The position numbers were made by a program, and so were the translations under genes. A DNA stretch of 15,967 bases from an uncultured Clostridium sp. (GTDB lineage Bacteria > Bacillota > Clostridia > TANB77 > CAG-508). Location: the NCBI GenBank assembly GCA_945874585.1, contig CAMCHB010000016.1, positions 1-15,967 on the forward strand. The letters are read 5' to 3'. The number at the start of each line of letters is the position of its first letter. The first letter of the stretch is position 1. The notes beneath the pieces were generated by a model. The model was not told where the DNA came from. It made no database searches and saw nothing but the letters and a program-made list of their open reading frames with translations. Shown in pieces: positions 7,583 to 14,908 of this stretch.

Positions 7583-7849
7583 ATGAAGTATAAAGTTTTA
7601 TTTACAGATAGAGCTAAAAAGCAACTAAAAAAACTAGATAAACATACATCAGCTTTGATAATTGGCTGGTTAGAAAAAAACATTCAAGGTTGTGATAATC
7701 CACGAATACATGGAAAAGGATTAGTAGAGAACAAATCTGGACAGTGGAGATACAGAATTGGCGATTATAGAGTAATATGTGAAATACAAGATAAAACAAT
7801 AATTGTGTTAGTATTAGAAATTGGACATAGAAGAGAGATATATCAATGA
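7583..7849 (+). CDS. RelE/ParE-superfamily toxin
   Basis: An 88-residue basic protein partnered with the antitoxin immediately upstream. The start YKVLFTDRAKKQLKKLDK, the middle GKGLVENKSGQWRYRIGDYRVICEI and the end GHRREIYQ are classic for the RelE/YafQ-type fold; Arg in WRYRIGDYRV and the final His-Arg-Arg-x-x-Tyr are candidates for the ribosome-dependent mRNA cleavage site. ATG 7583 directly follows the antitoxin TAA; its ribosome site GAGGAG (7565-7570) lies inside the antitoxin gene, so translation is probably coupled. RelE (mRNA interferase) is more likely than ParE (gyrase poison), but the sequence alone does not settle it. Confidence 0.9.
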   Translation: MKYKVLFTDRAKKQLKKLDKHTSALIIGWLEKNIQGCDNPRIHGKGLVENKSGQWRYRIGDYRVICEIQDKTIIVLVLEIGHRREIYQ

Positions 7850-7851
7850 TG

Positions 7852-7876
7852 AAAGCTTAGAGAAATCTAGGCTTTT
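7852..7876 (+). terminator. Probable terminator of the toxin-antitoxin operon
   Basis: AAAGCTTAGA (7852-7861) pairs with TCTAGGCTTT (7866-7875), with one G-U pair, around a stable GAAA tetraloop. Only a short TTTT is present, partly within the stem, so efficiency is uncertain. Confidence 0.55.
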
Positions 7877-7900
7877 AAATTTGTTTAAAATAAAAGGTCA

Positions 7901-7940
7901 ATTGAAAAAGTAAATTCTATTTGGAAAAACTAAATTCTAT
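7901..7940 (+). repeat. Two imperfect tandem 20-bp repeats
   Basis: Units 7901-7920 and 7921-7940 agree at 17 of 20 positions and share TAAATTCTAT; the second is followed by TTACCG. They lie between the toxin-antitoxin operon and the decayed pilin gene. Tandem motifs of this kind occur at the ends of IS21-like elements, but no transposase is in the window, so an IS-end remnant is only a suggestion. Confidence 0.5.
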
Positions 7941-8001
7941 TTACCGACTAAAGCTATTTATAAGCAAAAATCTAATGTATAAAACGAATTATAGAAATTG
8001 A

Positions 8002-8035
8002 TTGAAAATTCTTATTTTCATTGCTAAAATAAGAA
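8002..8035 (+). promoter_or_regulatory. Candidate promoter with inverted repeat upstream of the decayed pilin gene
   Basis: TTGAAA (8002-8007) and TAAAAT (8025-8030) are 17 nt apart. A perfect 10-bp inverted repeat, TTCTTATTTT (8009-8018) and AAAATAAGAA (8026-8035), covers the spacer and -10, which would suit a repressor site. Without a T-run it is not a + strand terminator. Confidence 0.45.
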
Positions 8036-8087
8036 AAGAAAATACGAGAAAGTGTGAAGCAATTCATGCAACAAAGGAGGAGAAAAC

Positions 8088-8890
8088 GTGAAAGAGGAAA
8101 ACAAAAGAATTGGTTACAGTAGCAAAAGCCTTGCTACTGTAAGAGAGAATTATTCTTTAGGAAAGAGCGGTAACCATGGTATTACACTCGTGGCACTCGT
8201 GATTACCATTATTGTACTGATGATATTAGCGGGAGTGGGACTAAGTTTTGTACTCGGAGATAACGGTATCCTAAAGAAAGCGCAAGAAAGTAGCGATGCT
8301 TACAAACAGGATTCGGAGGACAATGGACCAAACCTGTATTAACAGCAAAAAAAGAAAGCACAGGAACACAAGATCGATTTTATATTATGTCATTAGAAGA
8401 TTTTAACCAAGGAACAGCTTATTTTTGGTATTATAACGCAATTAATAAACAAGATATTAACATAGATGATAATGTAAATAATTTTGGACAAGGAAAAAAC
8501 AATACGGCTACCATGATAGCAGAGTGGAATAAAGGGGCAAGTGGAACATATGGAGTCCAACATAAAGATGATCTATGGGGTATTATACAAGGAAAAACAG
8601 TTGATGACAATGGAAACATCACAACAGATGAAACAAAAAACTATGTTAGCAAAGGGTGGTTTGTACCATCTACAGAAGAATGGGCAACTTTTGGAGATAT
8701 GGCGTTTACCAAAATGGGGGTTATGACAGATAATTATACAAACTATGGATTAAAAAAAGGCTATTGGACTTCGAGCGTACTTCATGGTAGCGATATGTTG
8801 GGTGCTAATTTAGCTTGCTTCAACGGTTATGGTATGAGCAATTCCTAGCTTGATTACAACAATTATGTCCGTTTAAGTACAACATTCTAA
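8088..8890 (+). pseudogene. Decayed pilin-like surface protein gene with lectin-like C-terminus
   Basis: Starts at GTG 8088 behind AAAGGAGG (8073-8080). The N-terminal part has a basic leader ending in Gly31, then a hydrophobic pilin-type helix from ITLVALVITIIVL to residue 51 or so, followed by GDNGILKKAQES; the helix lacks the usual Glu at mature position 5. This frame stops at 8340-8342. The rest continues in another frame, open from 8294, as GFGGQWTKPV, then DRFYIMSLEDFNQG, GWFVPSTEEWATFG and YGLKKGYWTSS, a pattern like the DUF1566/Fib_succ_major C-type-lectin-like fold. A TAG at 8846-8848 interrupts it, yet 13 further codons (LDYNNYVRLSTTF) read on to TAA at 8888-8890 and look like the true C-terminus. 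Two lesions make a pseudogene likely. The ATG at 8387 has no ribosome site and is not a separate gene start. Confidence 0.8.
8114..8142 (+). other. Perfect 12-bp hairpin inside the 5' coding region of the pilin-like gene
   Basis: TTACAGTAGCAA (8114-8125) and TTGCTACTGTAA (8131-8142) are exact reverse complements around a five-base loop AAGCC. The hairpin spans about codons 9-19. The loop, the right arm and the following AGAGAGA recur in the second pilin-like gene at the right end of the window, where the left arm pairs only partly. Confidence 0.85.
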
Positions 8891-8923
8891 TGAAAACAAA
8901 CAAGATAAACATAACAATTCTAG

Positions 8924-8952
8924 GTATATTTTAAGCTATAGATGCATATATA
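8924..8952 (+). promoter_or_regulatory. Candidate sigma-E (mother-cell) promoter for spoIIIAA
   Basis: GTATATT (8924-8930) and CATATATA (8945-8952), 14 nt apart, resemble the Bacillus sigma-E consensus KMATATT / CATACANT (6 of 7 and 6 of 8). It lies 31 nt upstream of the spoIIIAA ATG. In Bacillus, spoIIIA is sigma-E dependent, which supports the reading; AT-rich DNA raises the chance of coincidence. Confidence 0.5.
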
Positions 8953-8983
8953 AGATAAGAGGATAAAATAAGAAGGAATTGTT

Positions 8984-9931
8984 ATGCCAATTTTTAGTAT
9001 ATTTCAATATTTTTCAGATAGCTTGGAAAAAGTCATTGAAAACTATTTTAATCATGTGGCCAAGCCAACAGAATATAGAATGTTAGAAGAGATTCGTATA
9101 CGAAGTAATCGACCTTTGATTTTAAAATTTTCAGATCGTGAGAAAATTTTAGAATACATTGTATCACCAGAAGATGTGCTCGAAACTTTGCAGAAGATAT
9201 GCGAAAACTCCATTTATTCCTACCAGAATCAAATATGCGAAGGATTTATTACATTACGAGGTGGTCATCGCGTTGGTATTTCAGGCAATGTCGTAACAGA
9301 AAAAGACCGTATTATCAATATGAATTATATATCCAGTCTAAATTTCAGAATTGCTAAACAAATCAATGGGTGTTGCAATCGATTTTTAAAATATATGATT
9401 AACTTAGACAACCATTCCATCTACAACACCTTACTGGTGTCAGAACCAGGTGCAGGCAAGACCACCGTATTAAGAGATTTGGTAAGACGAATCAGCAATG
9501 GGATTGAATCCATTGGTTTTCCAGGAATGAATATTGGACTAGTGGATGAAAGAGGAGAAATTGCTGCTATGTATAAGGGAGTGGCACAAAATGATGTAGG
9601 AATGAGAACCGATGTCCTTTCCAATGTAAAAAAATCTAAAGGGATGAAACTACTCATTCGTTCCATGGCACCCAAAATTATTGTAGCAGATGAAATTGGA
9701 TCCAAGGAAGATGTAGAAGCCATTCATGAAGCGGTTTGTTCTGGTATTAAAGGAATCTTCACAGCACATGGTGGATCTTTGGAGGACATTTCGATCAATC
9801 CTAGTATCAAAGATTTGCTCAAATCACATGTTATGGAAAGAATCATCTTTTTAGATAGCAAAAAGATGAAAGGCGAAATTGAAAAAGTGTACGCATTAAA
9901 TAAGATGAATTCAGAATACATCATCTATTAA
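8984..9931 (+). CDS. spoIIIAA: Stage III sporulation protein AA (engulfment-channel ATPase)
   Basis: Mother-cell ATPase related to secretion ATPases that powers the SpoIIIA-SpoIIQ channel linking mother cell and forespore. The 315 residues include an N-terminal MLEEIRIRSNRP segment typical of the family, YQNQICEGFITLRGGHRVGISG, a Walker A at 154-161 (EPGAGKTT, Lys159) and a Walker B-like IIVADEIG with Asp236/Glu237, then GIKGIFTAHG. ATG 8984 has AGAAGGA 6 nt upstream. The usual spoIIIAB-AH genes do not follow; the next genes are a glycosyltransferase-like protein and a membrane protein. Either the cluster has been split in this lineage or the others are lost. Confidence 0.93.
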   Translation: MPIFSIFQYFSDSLEKVIENYFNHVAKPTEYRMLEEIRIRSNRPLILKFSDREKILEYIVSPEDVLETLQKICENSIYSYQNQICEGFITLRGGHRVGISGNVVTEKDRIINMNYISSLNFRIAKQINGCCNRFLKYMINLDNHSIYNTLLVSEPGAGKTTVLRDLVRRISNGIESIGFPGMNIGLVDERGEIAAMYKGVAQNDVGMRTDVLSNVKKSKGMKLLIRSMAPKIIVADEIGSKEDVEAIHEAVCSGIKGIFTAHGGSLEDISINPSIKDLLKSHVMERIIFLDSKKMKGEIEKVYALNKMNSEYIIY

Positions 9932-9974
9932 CCAAAAAGAAGATTGAGTCATAGGATAGTTTAGGAGGTTGCCT

Positions 9975-10340
9975 ATGGCTCAGTTTGTGTTAAATATGAT
10001 TTTGTGGACACTTGCGATATATGGATTGATTGAAATTGTGAAAACGATTTATTATATTTGTTCTTATACCAATTTAAAACCAGATGGAATTTACTTGATT
10101 TTAGCGGTAAAAAATCAAGAAGAAAAAATAGAGGGATTTGTCCGAAATTTTCTATTTCGTGTGATTTATGGAAAAGAGGAGCATTTAAAAGATATCATTT
10201 TAACGGACCTGGATTCTCATGATGGCACAAAAGAAATTATTGAAAAATTAGGAAATGAATACGATTACATAAAAGTGACAAATTGGCGCGAGTGTAAAGA
10301 AATTATTGATACAATTGAAGACAGTCATATTGAAAAGTAA
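9975..10340 (+). CDS. Short membrane-anchored protein with glycosyltransferase-like segment
   Basis: A 121-residue protein with one N-terminal helix (about residues 3-27), a cytosolic-type body and no signal cleavage site. The body GIYLILAVKNQEEKIEGFVRN, then DIILTDLDSHDGTKEIIEKL, recalls the first half of a family-2 glycosyltransferase GT-A fold (strand, NqExxI helix, D-x-xSxDxT loop), but the acceptor half is missing. ATG 9975 was preferred to an in-frame TTG at 9969, which overlaps the TTAGGAGGT ribosome site. It follows spoIIIAA by 43 nt and may share its promoter, so a sporulation role is possible but unproven. Function unknown. Confidence 0.75.
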   Translation: MAQFVLNMILWTLAIYGLIEIVKTIYYICSYTNLKPDGIYLILAVKNQEEKIEGFVRNFLFRVIYGKEEHLKDIILTDLDSHDGTKEIIEKLGNEYDYIKVTNWRECKEIIDTIEDSHIEK

Positions 10341-10358
10341 AAAAATATGTGATAAAAT
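10330..10358 (+). promoter_or_regulatory. Candidate promoter for the four-helix membrane protein
   Basis: TTGAAA (10330-10335) and TAAAAT (10353-10358) with 17-nt spacing overlap the end of the upstream gene and lie 36 nt before the next start codon. Confidence 0.5.
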
Positions 10359-10394
10359 GCAAACAGAAATGCAAAAGGGAATGGAGAGAAACTT

Positions 10395-10868
10395 ATGAAA
10401 AATTTGTATAGTTGGTTAATTTCAATTTTTGTCGTTATGTTTTGGATATTTCGTATTGTTATAACCTACATGAGCGCTATGGGAATTGAATATGCTATCA
10501 AGCCATTTGATATGAACACAGAGGTTGCGTTGTTATTTATCACATTTGTTGCAATTTTATTCATCTTTCGTCGAAAACTAATTGGAGGGCTTATTTATTT
10601 AATTGGATATGTTTATTACTTCGGTGGAGATGCTCTAAATGGCGTAAAGCAAATGTTGAATTCAACAGGAAGCATAGATGTTTATATGAGCACAATTTGT
10701 TCTTTGGTTGCTATTATATTAGCAATTTGTATTACCTTTGATTTATTAGTTAATCGTGATCGACACGAGTCACATGATGATTCCAATACATTTTGGTTTT
10801 ATAAGAACAAAAAATACGATCGAAAATTAGATGAAAGAGCGGACAAAAATCAGTATAAAATTGATTAA
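10395..10868 (+). CDS. Conserved-looking four-helix membrane protein, function unknown
   Basis: 157 residues with four predicted membrane segments, roughly 5-27, 44-59, 62-79 and 97-118, and a charged, soluble C-terminal tail of about 40 residues (NRDRHESHDD... KYDRKLDERADK). ATG 10395 has GGAGAG 6 nt upstream. It has its own candidate promoter and ends at an intrinsic terminator. I do not recognise a family; no transporter or enzyme motif is visible. Confidence 0.8.
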   Translation: MKNLYSWLISIFVVMFWIFRIVITYMSAMGIEYAIKPFDMNTEVALLFITFVAILFIFRRKLIGGLIYLIGYVYYFGGDALNGVKQMLNSTGSIDVYMSTICSLVAIILAICITFDLLVNRDRHESHDDSNTFWFYKNKKYDRKLDERADKNQYKID

Positions 10869-10873
10869 AAAAT

Positions 10874-10909
10874 GGGTTTGCATGATACCAATAATGCAGA
10901 CCCTCTTTT
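10874..10909 (+). terminator. Intrinsic terminator upstream of sbcD
   Basis: GGGTTTGCAT (10874-10883) pairs with ATGCAGACCC (10894-10903), with one T-G wobble and a 10-nt loop, followed by TCTTTT. It separates the membrane protein gene from sbcD, so sbcD needs its own start of transcription; I found no convincing promoter in 10910-11013. Confidence 0.8.
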
Positions 10910-11013
10910 CATATAATGAAAATGACGAAAATCCACAATCGCTATCCCTGTAAGAATAAAATTCAAAGAGGGAGAAGAACCAATCAAAGCAAACGAAAGG
11001 AAGGAATAAAAGT

Positions 11014-12153
11014 ATGAAAATATTACATTTAGCAGATTTACATATTGGAAAAATGATATACGAGCAATCCTTATTAGAGGATCAAAAATATATGTTACAA
11101 CAGATTATTGAAATAGTGGAGCAAGAAAAAATAGAAGCGGTTTTAATAGCAGGGGATATTTATGACAGAAGTGTGCCACCAGGAGAAGCGGTGGAAGTTC
11201 TAAATGATTTTTTGAATACGCTTATTAAGCAATTAAAAGTGAAAGTATTTATGATAGCTGGTAATCATGATTCAAAGGAAAGACTTAATTTTGGCAGTCG
11301 CATTTTGGAAAACGACGGTTTATACATTCAAACAAATTATGACGGACAAATTCGAAAAGTGGCTTTATCAGATCAAATAAATGTCTATTTACTTCCATTT
11401 CTCAAACCAATAGAAGTGAGACCATATTTTCCAGATGAAAAAATAGAAAATTATAACGATGCTATGAAATGTATTATGCAAAATGAAACCATAGATTCAA
11501 GTAAAATTAACTTATTGATGGCCCATCAATTTGTGACAAATTGTCAAAATAGTCCGGAAAGATGTGACTCAGAAGTAACACCAGTAGGTGGAATTGAAAA
11601 TGTAGAAGCCTCAAATTTTGATGCATTTGATTATGTAGCATTGGGACATATTCATGGTCCACAACGCATTGGAAAAGACACGATACGTTATGCTGGAACC
11701 ATGTTAAAATACTCATTTTCAGAAGTAAATCATCATAAATCAGCTGTGGTGATTACAATTGATGAAACAACAAAACAGTTGGATTATGCATTGCTTCCCC
11801 TTAAGCCATTGCGTGATATGCGTGTTTTAAAAGGACCAATCCAAGAATTATTGAAACCAGAGAATTATCAAGGCACCAACACAGATGACTATATCAAGGC
11901 AATTCTAACAAATTCGGAAGCAATCTATGATGCTATAGGGCAAATGCGTAAAGTCTATCCGCATACACTTAGCCTAGAAATTGAAAATTGTCAGACTTCT
12001 TTCGGACAAGAAGAATGGCAAAAGCTAGAGAAAATCAAAAAGAAAAGTGAATTTGAACTTTTTGAAGATTTTTACCAATTCCAAAATAATAGACCACTTG
12101 ATGAAGAACAAACCAAAATGGTACAAGACGCCATTCAAAAAGTGAAAGAGTAG
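11014..12153 (+). CDS. sbcD: Exonuclease SbcD (Mre11-type nuclease subunit)
   Basis: Nuclease subunit of the SbcCD (Rad50-Mre11-like) complex that opens DNA hairpins and trims blocked double-strand ends. The 379-residue length is normal. The five phosphodiesterase motifs are intact: Asp8-x-His10 (ADLHIGK), Asp48 (AGDIYDR), Asn84-His85-Asp86 (GNHDS), His171 (MAHQF), and His212/His214 (GHIHGPQ). The C-terminal 100 residues or so match the DNA-binding/capping region (PLKPLRDMRVLKG). ATG 11014 follows AGGAAGGA. It is 14 nt upstream of sbcC, the usual operon order. Confidence 0.97.
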   Translation: MKILHLADLHIGKMIYEQSLLEDQKYMLQQIIEIVEQEKIEAVLIAGDIYDRSVPPGEAVEVLNDFLNTLIKQLKVKVFMIAGNHDSKERLNFGSRILENDGLYIQTNYDGQIRKVALSDQINVYLLPFLKPIEVRPYFPDEKIENYNDAMKCIMQNETIDSSKINLLMAHQFVTNCQNSPERCDSEVTPVGGIENVEASNFDAFDYVALGHIHGPQRIGKDTIRYAGTMLKYSFSEVNHHKSAVVITIDETTKQLDYALLPLKPLRDMRVLKGPIQELLKPENYQGTNTDDYIKAILTNSEAIYDAIGQMRKVYPHTLSLEIENCQTSFGQEEWQKLEKIKKKSEFELFEDFYQFQNNRPLDEEQTKMVQDAIQKVKE

Positions 12154-12167
12154 GAGGAGAAAACAAG

Positions 12168-14522
12168 ATGAAACCATTGTATCTAAAAATGTCAGCCTTT
12201 GGTCCTTATAAAGAGGAGACAGAAATCGATTTTACTAAAATAGGAGAGGAAGGTTTGTTCCTTATTACAGGTGACACAGGAGCTGGTAAAACCACATTGT
12301 TTGATGCCATTTCATTTGCTTTGTTTAATGATGTAAGTGGATCCAATCGTCCTATTTCATCTTTGAGAAGTAATTTTGCAACTACAGAGGAAACTTATGT
12401 GGAACTGACTTTTCAGCATAAGGGAAAAACATATCAATTGTATCGAAAACCTCAATATGTAAGAAACAAGAAAAATGGATCAGGAACCACTATATCTGTG
12501 GCAGATGCATCTTTGTCCTATGAAGACAAAATTTTGACAGGTACTAAGAACGTGAGTGACAAAATTATTGAAATATTAGGCATCAATGCGAAACAGTTTA
12601 AACAAATTGCCATGCTAGCACAGGGAGAATTTATTCAAATCCTATTTGCTGATAGCAAAACACGTACTGAAATTTTTCGACGTATTTTTGAAACCGATAT
12701 TTTTCAAAATATAACGGATCAATTAGTGGATATGGCAAAGAAAAAGAGAATAGAGACCGAAAATTTAAAAACTGTTTTTGCAACAAATACCGGCAATATT
12801 CATTGGAGAACTAAGCCAAGTGAATTGAATTTGATAGAATTTAAAAAACTAAATCCAGGAGACATAGAAGAAGTACTGAATTGGCTTCAAGAAGAAATCA
12901 AACAAGATAAGAAAAGCTTTCAAGAGAGGGAGAAACAGCGAAAAGGGTTAGCACAGGAGATTCAAAAATGGGAGAATAGCATTAAAATAAAAAATGAGAT
13001 AGATCAAAATCAAAAACAAATAGAAACGCTCCAAAAAGAAGTAGAGGAGCAAGTGAAAAAGGAGCAAAATCGTACAGAAAAATCAAACCAATTGGAACAA
13101 TTGAAAAGAATTATCACAGATTATCAAAAATATCTTTCAGAGGAAGAAAAAAGACAGGTAGAAGAAACAAGGGTGACCAAAATTCAAAAACTACAAAAAG
13201 AAAAAGAAGAAGCGGCCTTGGTATATGCAAAAGTTAGTCAAGATTATCAAACTAAAAATCAGGAATATTTAGAGGCAGAAGACCAATTTTTCCGAGAGCA
13301 AGCAGGCATTTTGGCAGAAAGGTTGAAACCCAATACACCATGCCCTGTATGCGGTAGCAAAGAGCATCCACATCCTGCCCAAAAAAGCGCAAGTGTTTTA
13401 ACCCAGCAAGAATTGGAATTGGTAAAAAAACAGGTTGGCACATACGAGAAAAAATACCAGGCAGTAAAAGAAAAGATTACAATGCTAGATGCTTCTATCA
13501 ATACATTCATCCAGGCAATACCAGAGAGTGCAGAAATGCATTTTGTATTAGAACAATATGCACAAAACTTGGAAGAAAAAAAGCAAGAGGGAGAAAAGCA
13601 AAAATCAGAATTGGTGGCACAGTTCACAAAGATAATGCAGGAGATGGAACAAACACAACAAACAATAGACCAATTTGACTGGGAAAGTTTTCGTACTTCT
13701 ATAGAAAAAAGAATGCAACAGGAACGTGAAGAATTAGTAGAGAAACGCACCTTGTTACAAAATGTTGAACAAAAACAACAGGAATTAAAAGCAGCCTATG
13801 GAAAAGATGTAAAGGGTGATTTGGATGAACAAGAAACGCAATTAGAGAATTTGAAAAAACAGCAAGAAATGGCAGAGGAAGAGTATGCACAATGCAAAAC
13901 ATGGCTTACTTTTAATCAAAAAATACAAGTTAATTTAAAAGAAAATGCTAAAACATTGGTTCAAAATATGGATTTGGTTGCTAGAGCAGAAGAGCTAGCA
14001 AGATTAGCAAGCGGTACAGCCAATGGGAAAAAACGTATAGCCTTTGAGCAATATGTACAAGCTACTTATTTTGACCAAGTATTGGTAGAAGCAAACAAAC
14101 GTTTTATCCAAATGACGGATAATCGATACATTTTGGTTCGAAAAAAAGATTCGGATAAAATCTCAGATCGAATTGGTCTGGATTTGGATGTACTAGATTA
14201 TTACAATGGCAAAATAAGAGACATTAAATCATTGTCAGGAGGGGAATCTTTTAAAGCAGCTTTGTCACTCGCTTTGGGACTTTCTGATATCATCCAAAGT
14301 TATTCCGGTGGTGTGGTAGTTGATACGCTATTGATTGACGAAGGTTTTGGAACCTTGGATACAGAATCGAGAGAGCAGGCTATCAATACTTTAATGCAGT
14401 TAACGGAAAATCAAAAGTTAATTGGCATTATTAGCCATGTAAGCGAACTACAAGAAAGAATTGATAAAAAGATTATTGTGAAAAAAGGGCAAGAAGGTAG
14501 TCACATCGAAATGCAGGTGTAA
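12168..14522 (+). CDS. sbcC: Exonuclease SbcC (Rad50-type ATPase subunit), short form
   Basis: SMC-like ATPase partner of SbcD. Walker A GDTGAGKTT at 35-43 (Lys41), Q-loop region near AQGEF, Zn-hook Cys392-x-x-Cys395 (CPVCG) at the centre, ABC signature LSGGE at 689-693, Walker B LLIDEGFGTLD with Asp724/Glu725, and His757 switch in IISHVSE. The two Glu/Lys/Gln-rich coiled-coil arms flank the hook symmetrically (about 200-385 and 405-600). At 784 residues it is clearly shorter than the 1,000-1,130 of E. coli or Bacillus SbcC; the frame is intact and the hook central, so this is a short-arm version rather than a truncation. The AGGAGG ribosome site directly follows the sbcD stop. Confidence 0.96.
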   Translation: MKPLYLKMSAFGPYKEETEIDFTKIGEEGLFLITGDTGAGKTTLFDAISFALFNDVSGSNRPISSLRSNFATTEETYVELTFQHKGKTYQLYRKPQYVRNKKNGSGTTISVADASLSYEDKILTGTKNVSDKIIEILGINAKQFKQIAMLAQGEFIQILFADSKTRTEIFRRIFETDIFQNITDQLVDMAKKKRIETENLKTVFATNTGNIHWRTKPSELNLIEFKKLNPGDIEEVLNWLQEEIKQDKKSFQEREKQRKGLAQEIQKWENSIKIKNEIDQNQKQIETLQKEVEEQVKKEQNRTEKSNQLEQLKRIITDYQKYLSEEEKRQVEETRVTKIQKLQKEKEEAALVYAKVSQDYQTKNQEYLEAEDQFFREQAGILAERLKPNTPCPVCGSKEHPHPAQKSASVLTQQELELVKKQVGTYEKKYQAVKEKITMLDASINTFIQAIPESAEMHFVLEQYAQNLEEKKQEGEKQKSELVAQFTKIMQEMEQTQQTIDQFDWESFRTSIEKRMQQEREELVEKRTLLQNVEQKQQELKAAYGKDVKGDLDEQETQLENLKKQQEMAEEEYAQCKTWLTFNQKIQVNLKENAKTLVQNMDLVARAEELARLASGTANGKKRIAFEQYVQATYFDQVLVEANKRFIQMTDNRYILVRKKDSDKISDRIGLDLDVLDYYNGKIRDIKSLSGGESFKAALSLALGLSDIIQSYSGGVVVDTLLIDEGFGTLDTESREQAINTLMQLTENQKLIGIISHVSELQERIDKKIIVKKGQEGSHIEMQV

Positions 14523-14545
14523 GTAGTAAAATAATCCCATTGCTC

Positions 14546-14574
14546 TTTACATAGAATTGAAAAATTGATACAAT
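14546..14574 (+). promoter_or_regulatory. Promoter of the small membrane protein gene
   Basis: TTTACA (14546-14551) and TACAAT (14569-14574) with exact 17-nt spacing, both one base from consensus. The start codon lies 39 nt downstream of the -10. Confidence 0.7.
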
Positions 14575-14613
14575 CAATGTCAGAAGTTGTGAAAATGGAA
14601 AGGAGAAATTTAT

Positions 14614-14823
14614 ATGAAACAAAGACCGGGCATGATTTATGGAATTGCTATGACCATTATTTGGAGTGTTGTTTTTACGATTGCTTTAAAAAGCTGGGTA
14701 GGCATTGGAATAGGAGTCCTTTTTGGTGTGTCTTTTGGTATCAGTGCCAAAGTGGCTACAGAACACACGAAAAACAAGATACAAGCAGAACAAGAAAAAC
14801 AGGAGAAACCAAAACAAGAGTAA
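14614..14823 (+). CDS. Small two-helix membrane protein, function unknown
   Basis: 69 residues: two hydrophobic segments (about 6-24 and 28-46, the second Gly-rich: GIGIGVLFGVSFGISA) and a charged, Lys/Glu/Gln-rich cytosolic-type tail (TKNKIQAEQEKQEKPKQE). ATG 14614 has AAAGGAG about 10 nt upstream. It is a complete single-gene unit with its own promoter and strong terminator. A longer ORF from 14565 in another frame over the same bases was rejected because it has no ribosome site and starts inside the promoter. Confidence 0.8.
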   Translation: MKQRPGMIYGIAMTIIWSVVFTIALKSWVGIGIGVLFGVSFGISAKVATEHTKNKIQAEQEKQEKPKQE

Positions 14824-14855
14824 AAAAAGCTAGAGAGAAATCTCTAGCTTTTTTT
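14822..14855 (+). terminator. Very strong, bidirectional intrinsic terminator
   Basis: Arms 14822-14836 and 14841-14855 are perfect over 15 bp with a GAAA tetraloop. The core is GCTAGAGA/TCTCTAGC, the left arm starts with seven A and the right ends with seven T, so it can stop transcription both ways. It overlaps the stop codon of the small membrane protein gene. Confidence 0.95.
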
Positions 14856-14908
14856 CTATCATAAATATAAGTGGGAGAAAATAAATTATTAAAATTAAGA
14901 AAATCATA

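Noticed and set aside
8294..8342. Programmed frameshift joining the two halves of the pilin-like gene
   Set aside because: No slippery heptamer or downstream stimulatory stem was found, and a second lesion (TAG at 8846) makes simple decay more likely.
8387..8848. Independent gene starting at ATG 8387
   Set aside because: There is no ribosome site, and the frame stays open with sensible sequence upstream to 8294. It is the second half of the broken pilin-like gene.
8846..8848. TAG recoded as an amino acid
   Set aside because: pgk, gapA and gpmI all end in TAG close to their expected ends, so TAG is used as a normal stop in this genome.
10910..11013. Promoter for sbcDC (TATAAT at 10912-10917)
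   Set aside because: The -10-like box has no acceptable -35 partner at 16-18 nt, so I did not list it, although some promoter must exist after the terminator at 10874-10909.
14565..14864. 99-residue ORF overlapping the small membrane protein in another frame
   Set aside because: It starts within the -10 region, has no ribosome site, and its Cys/His/Trp-rich product looks like an off-frame reading; the 69-residue frame has a good ribosome site and clear membrane helices.
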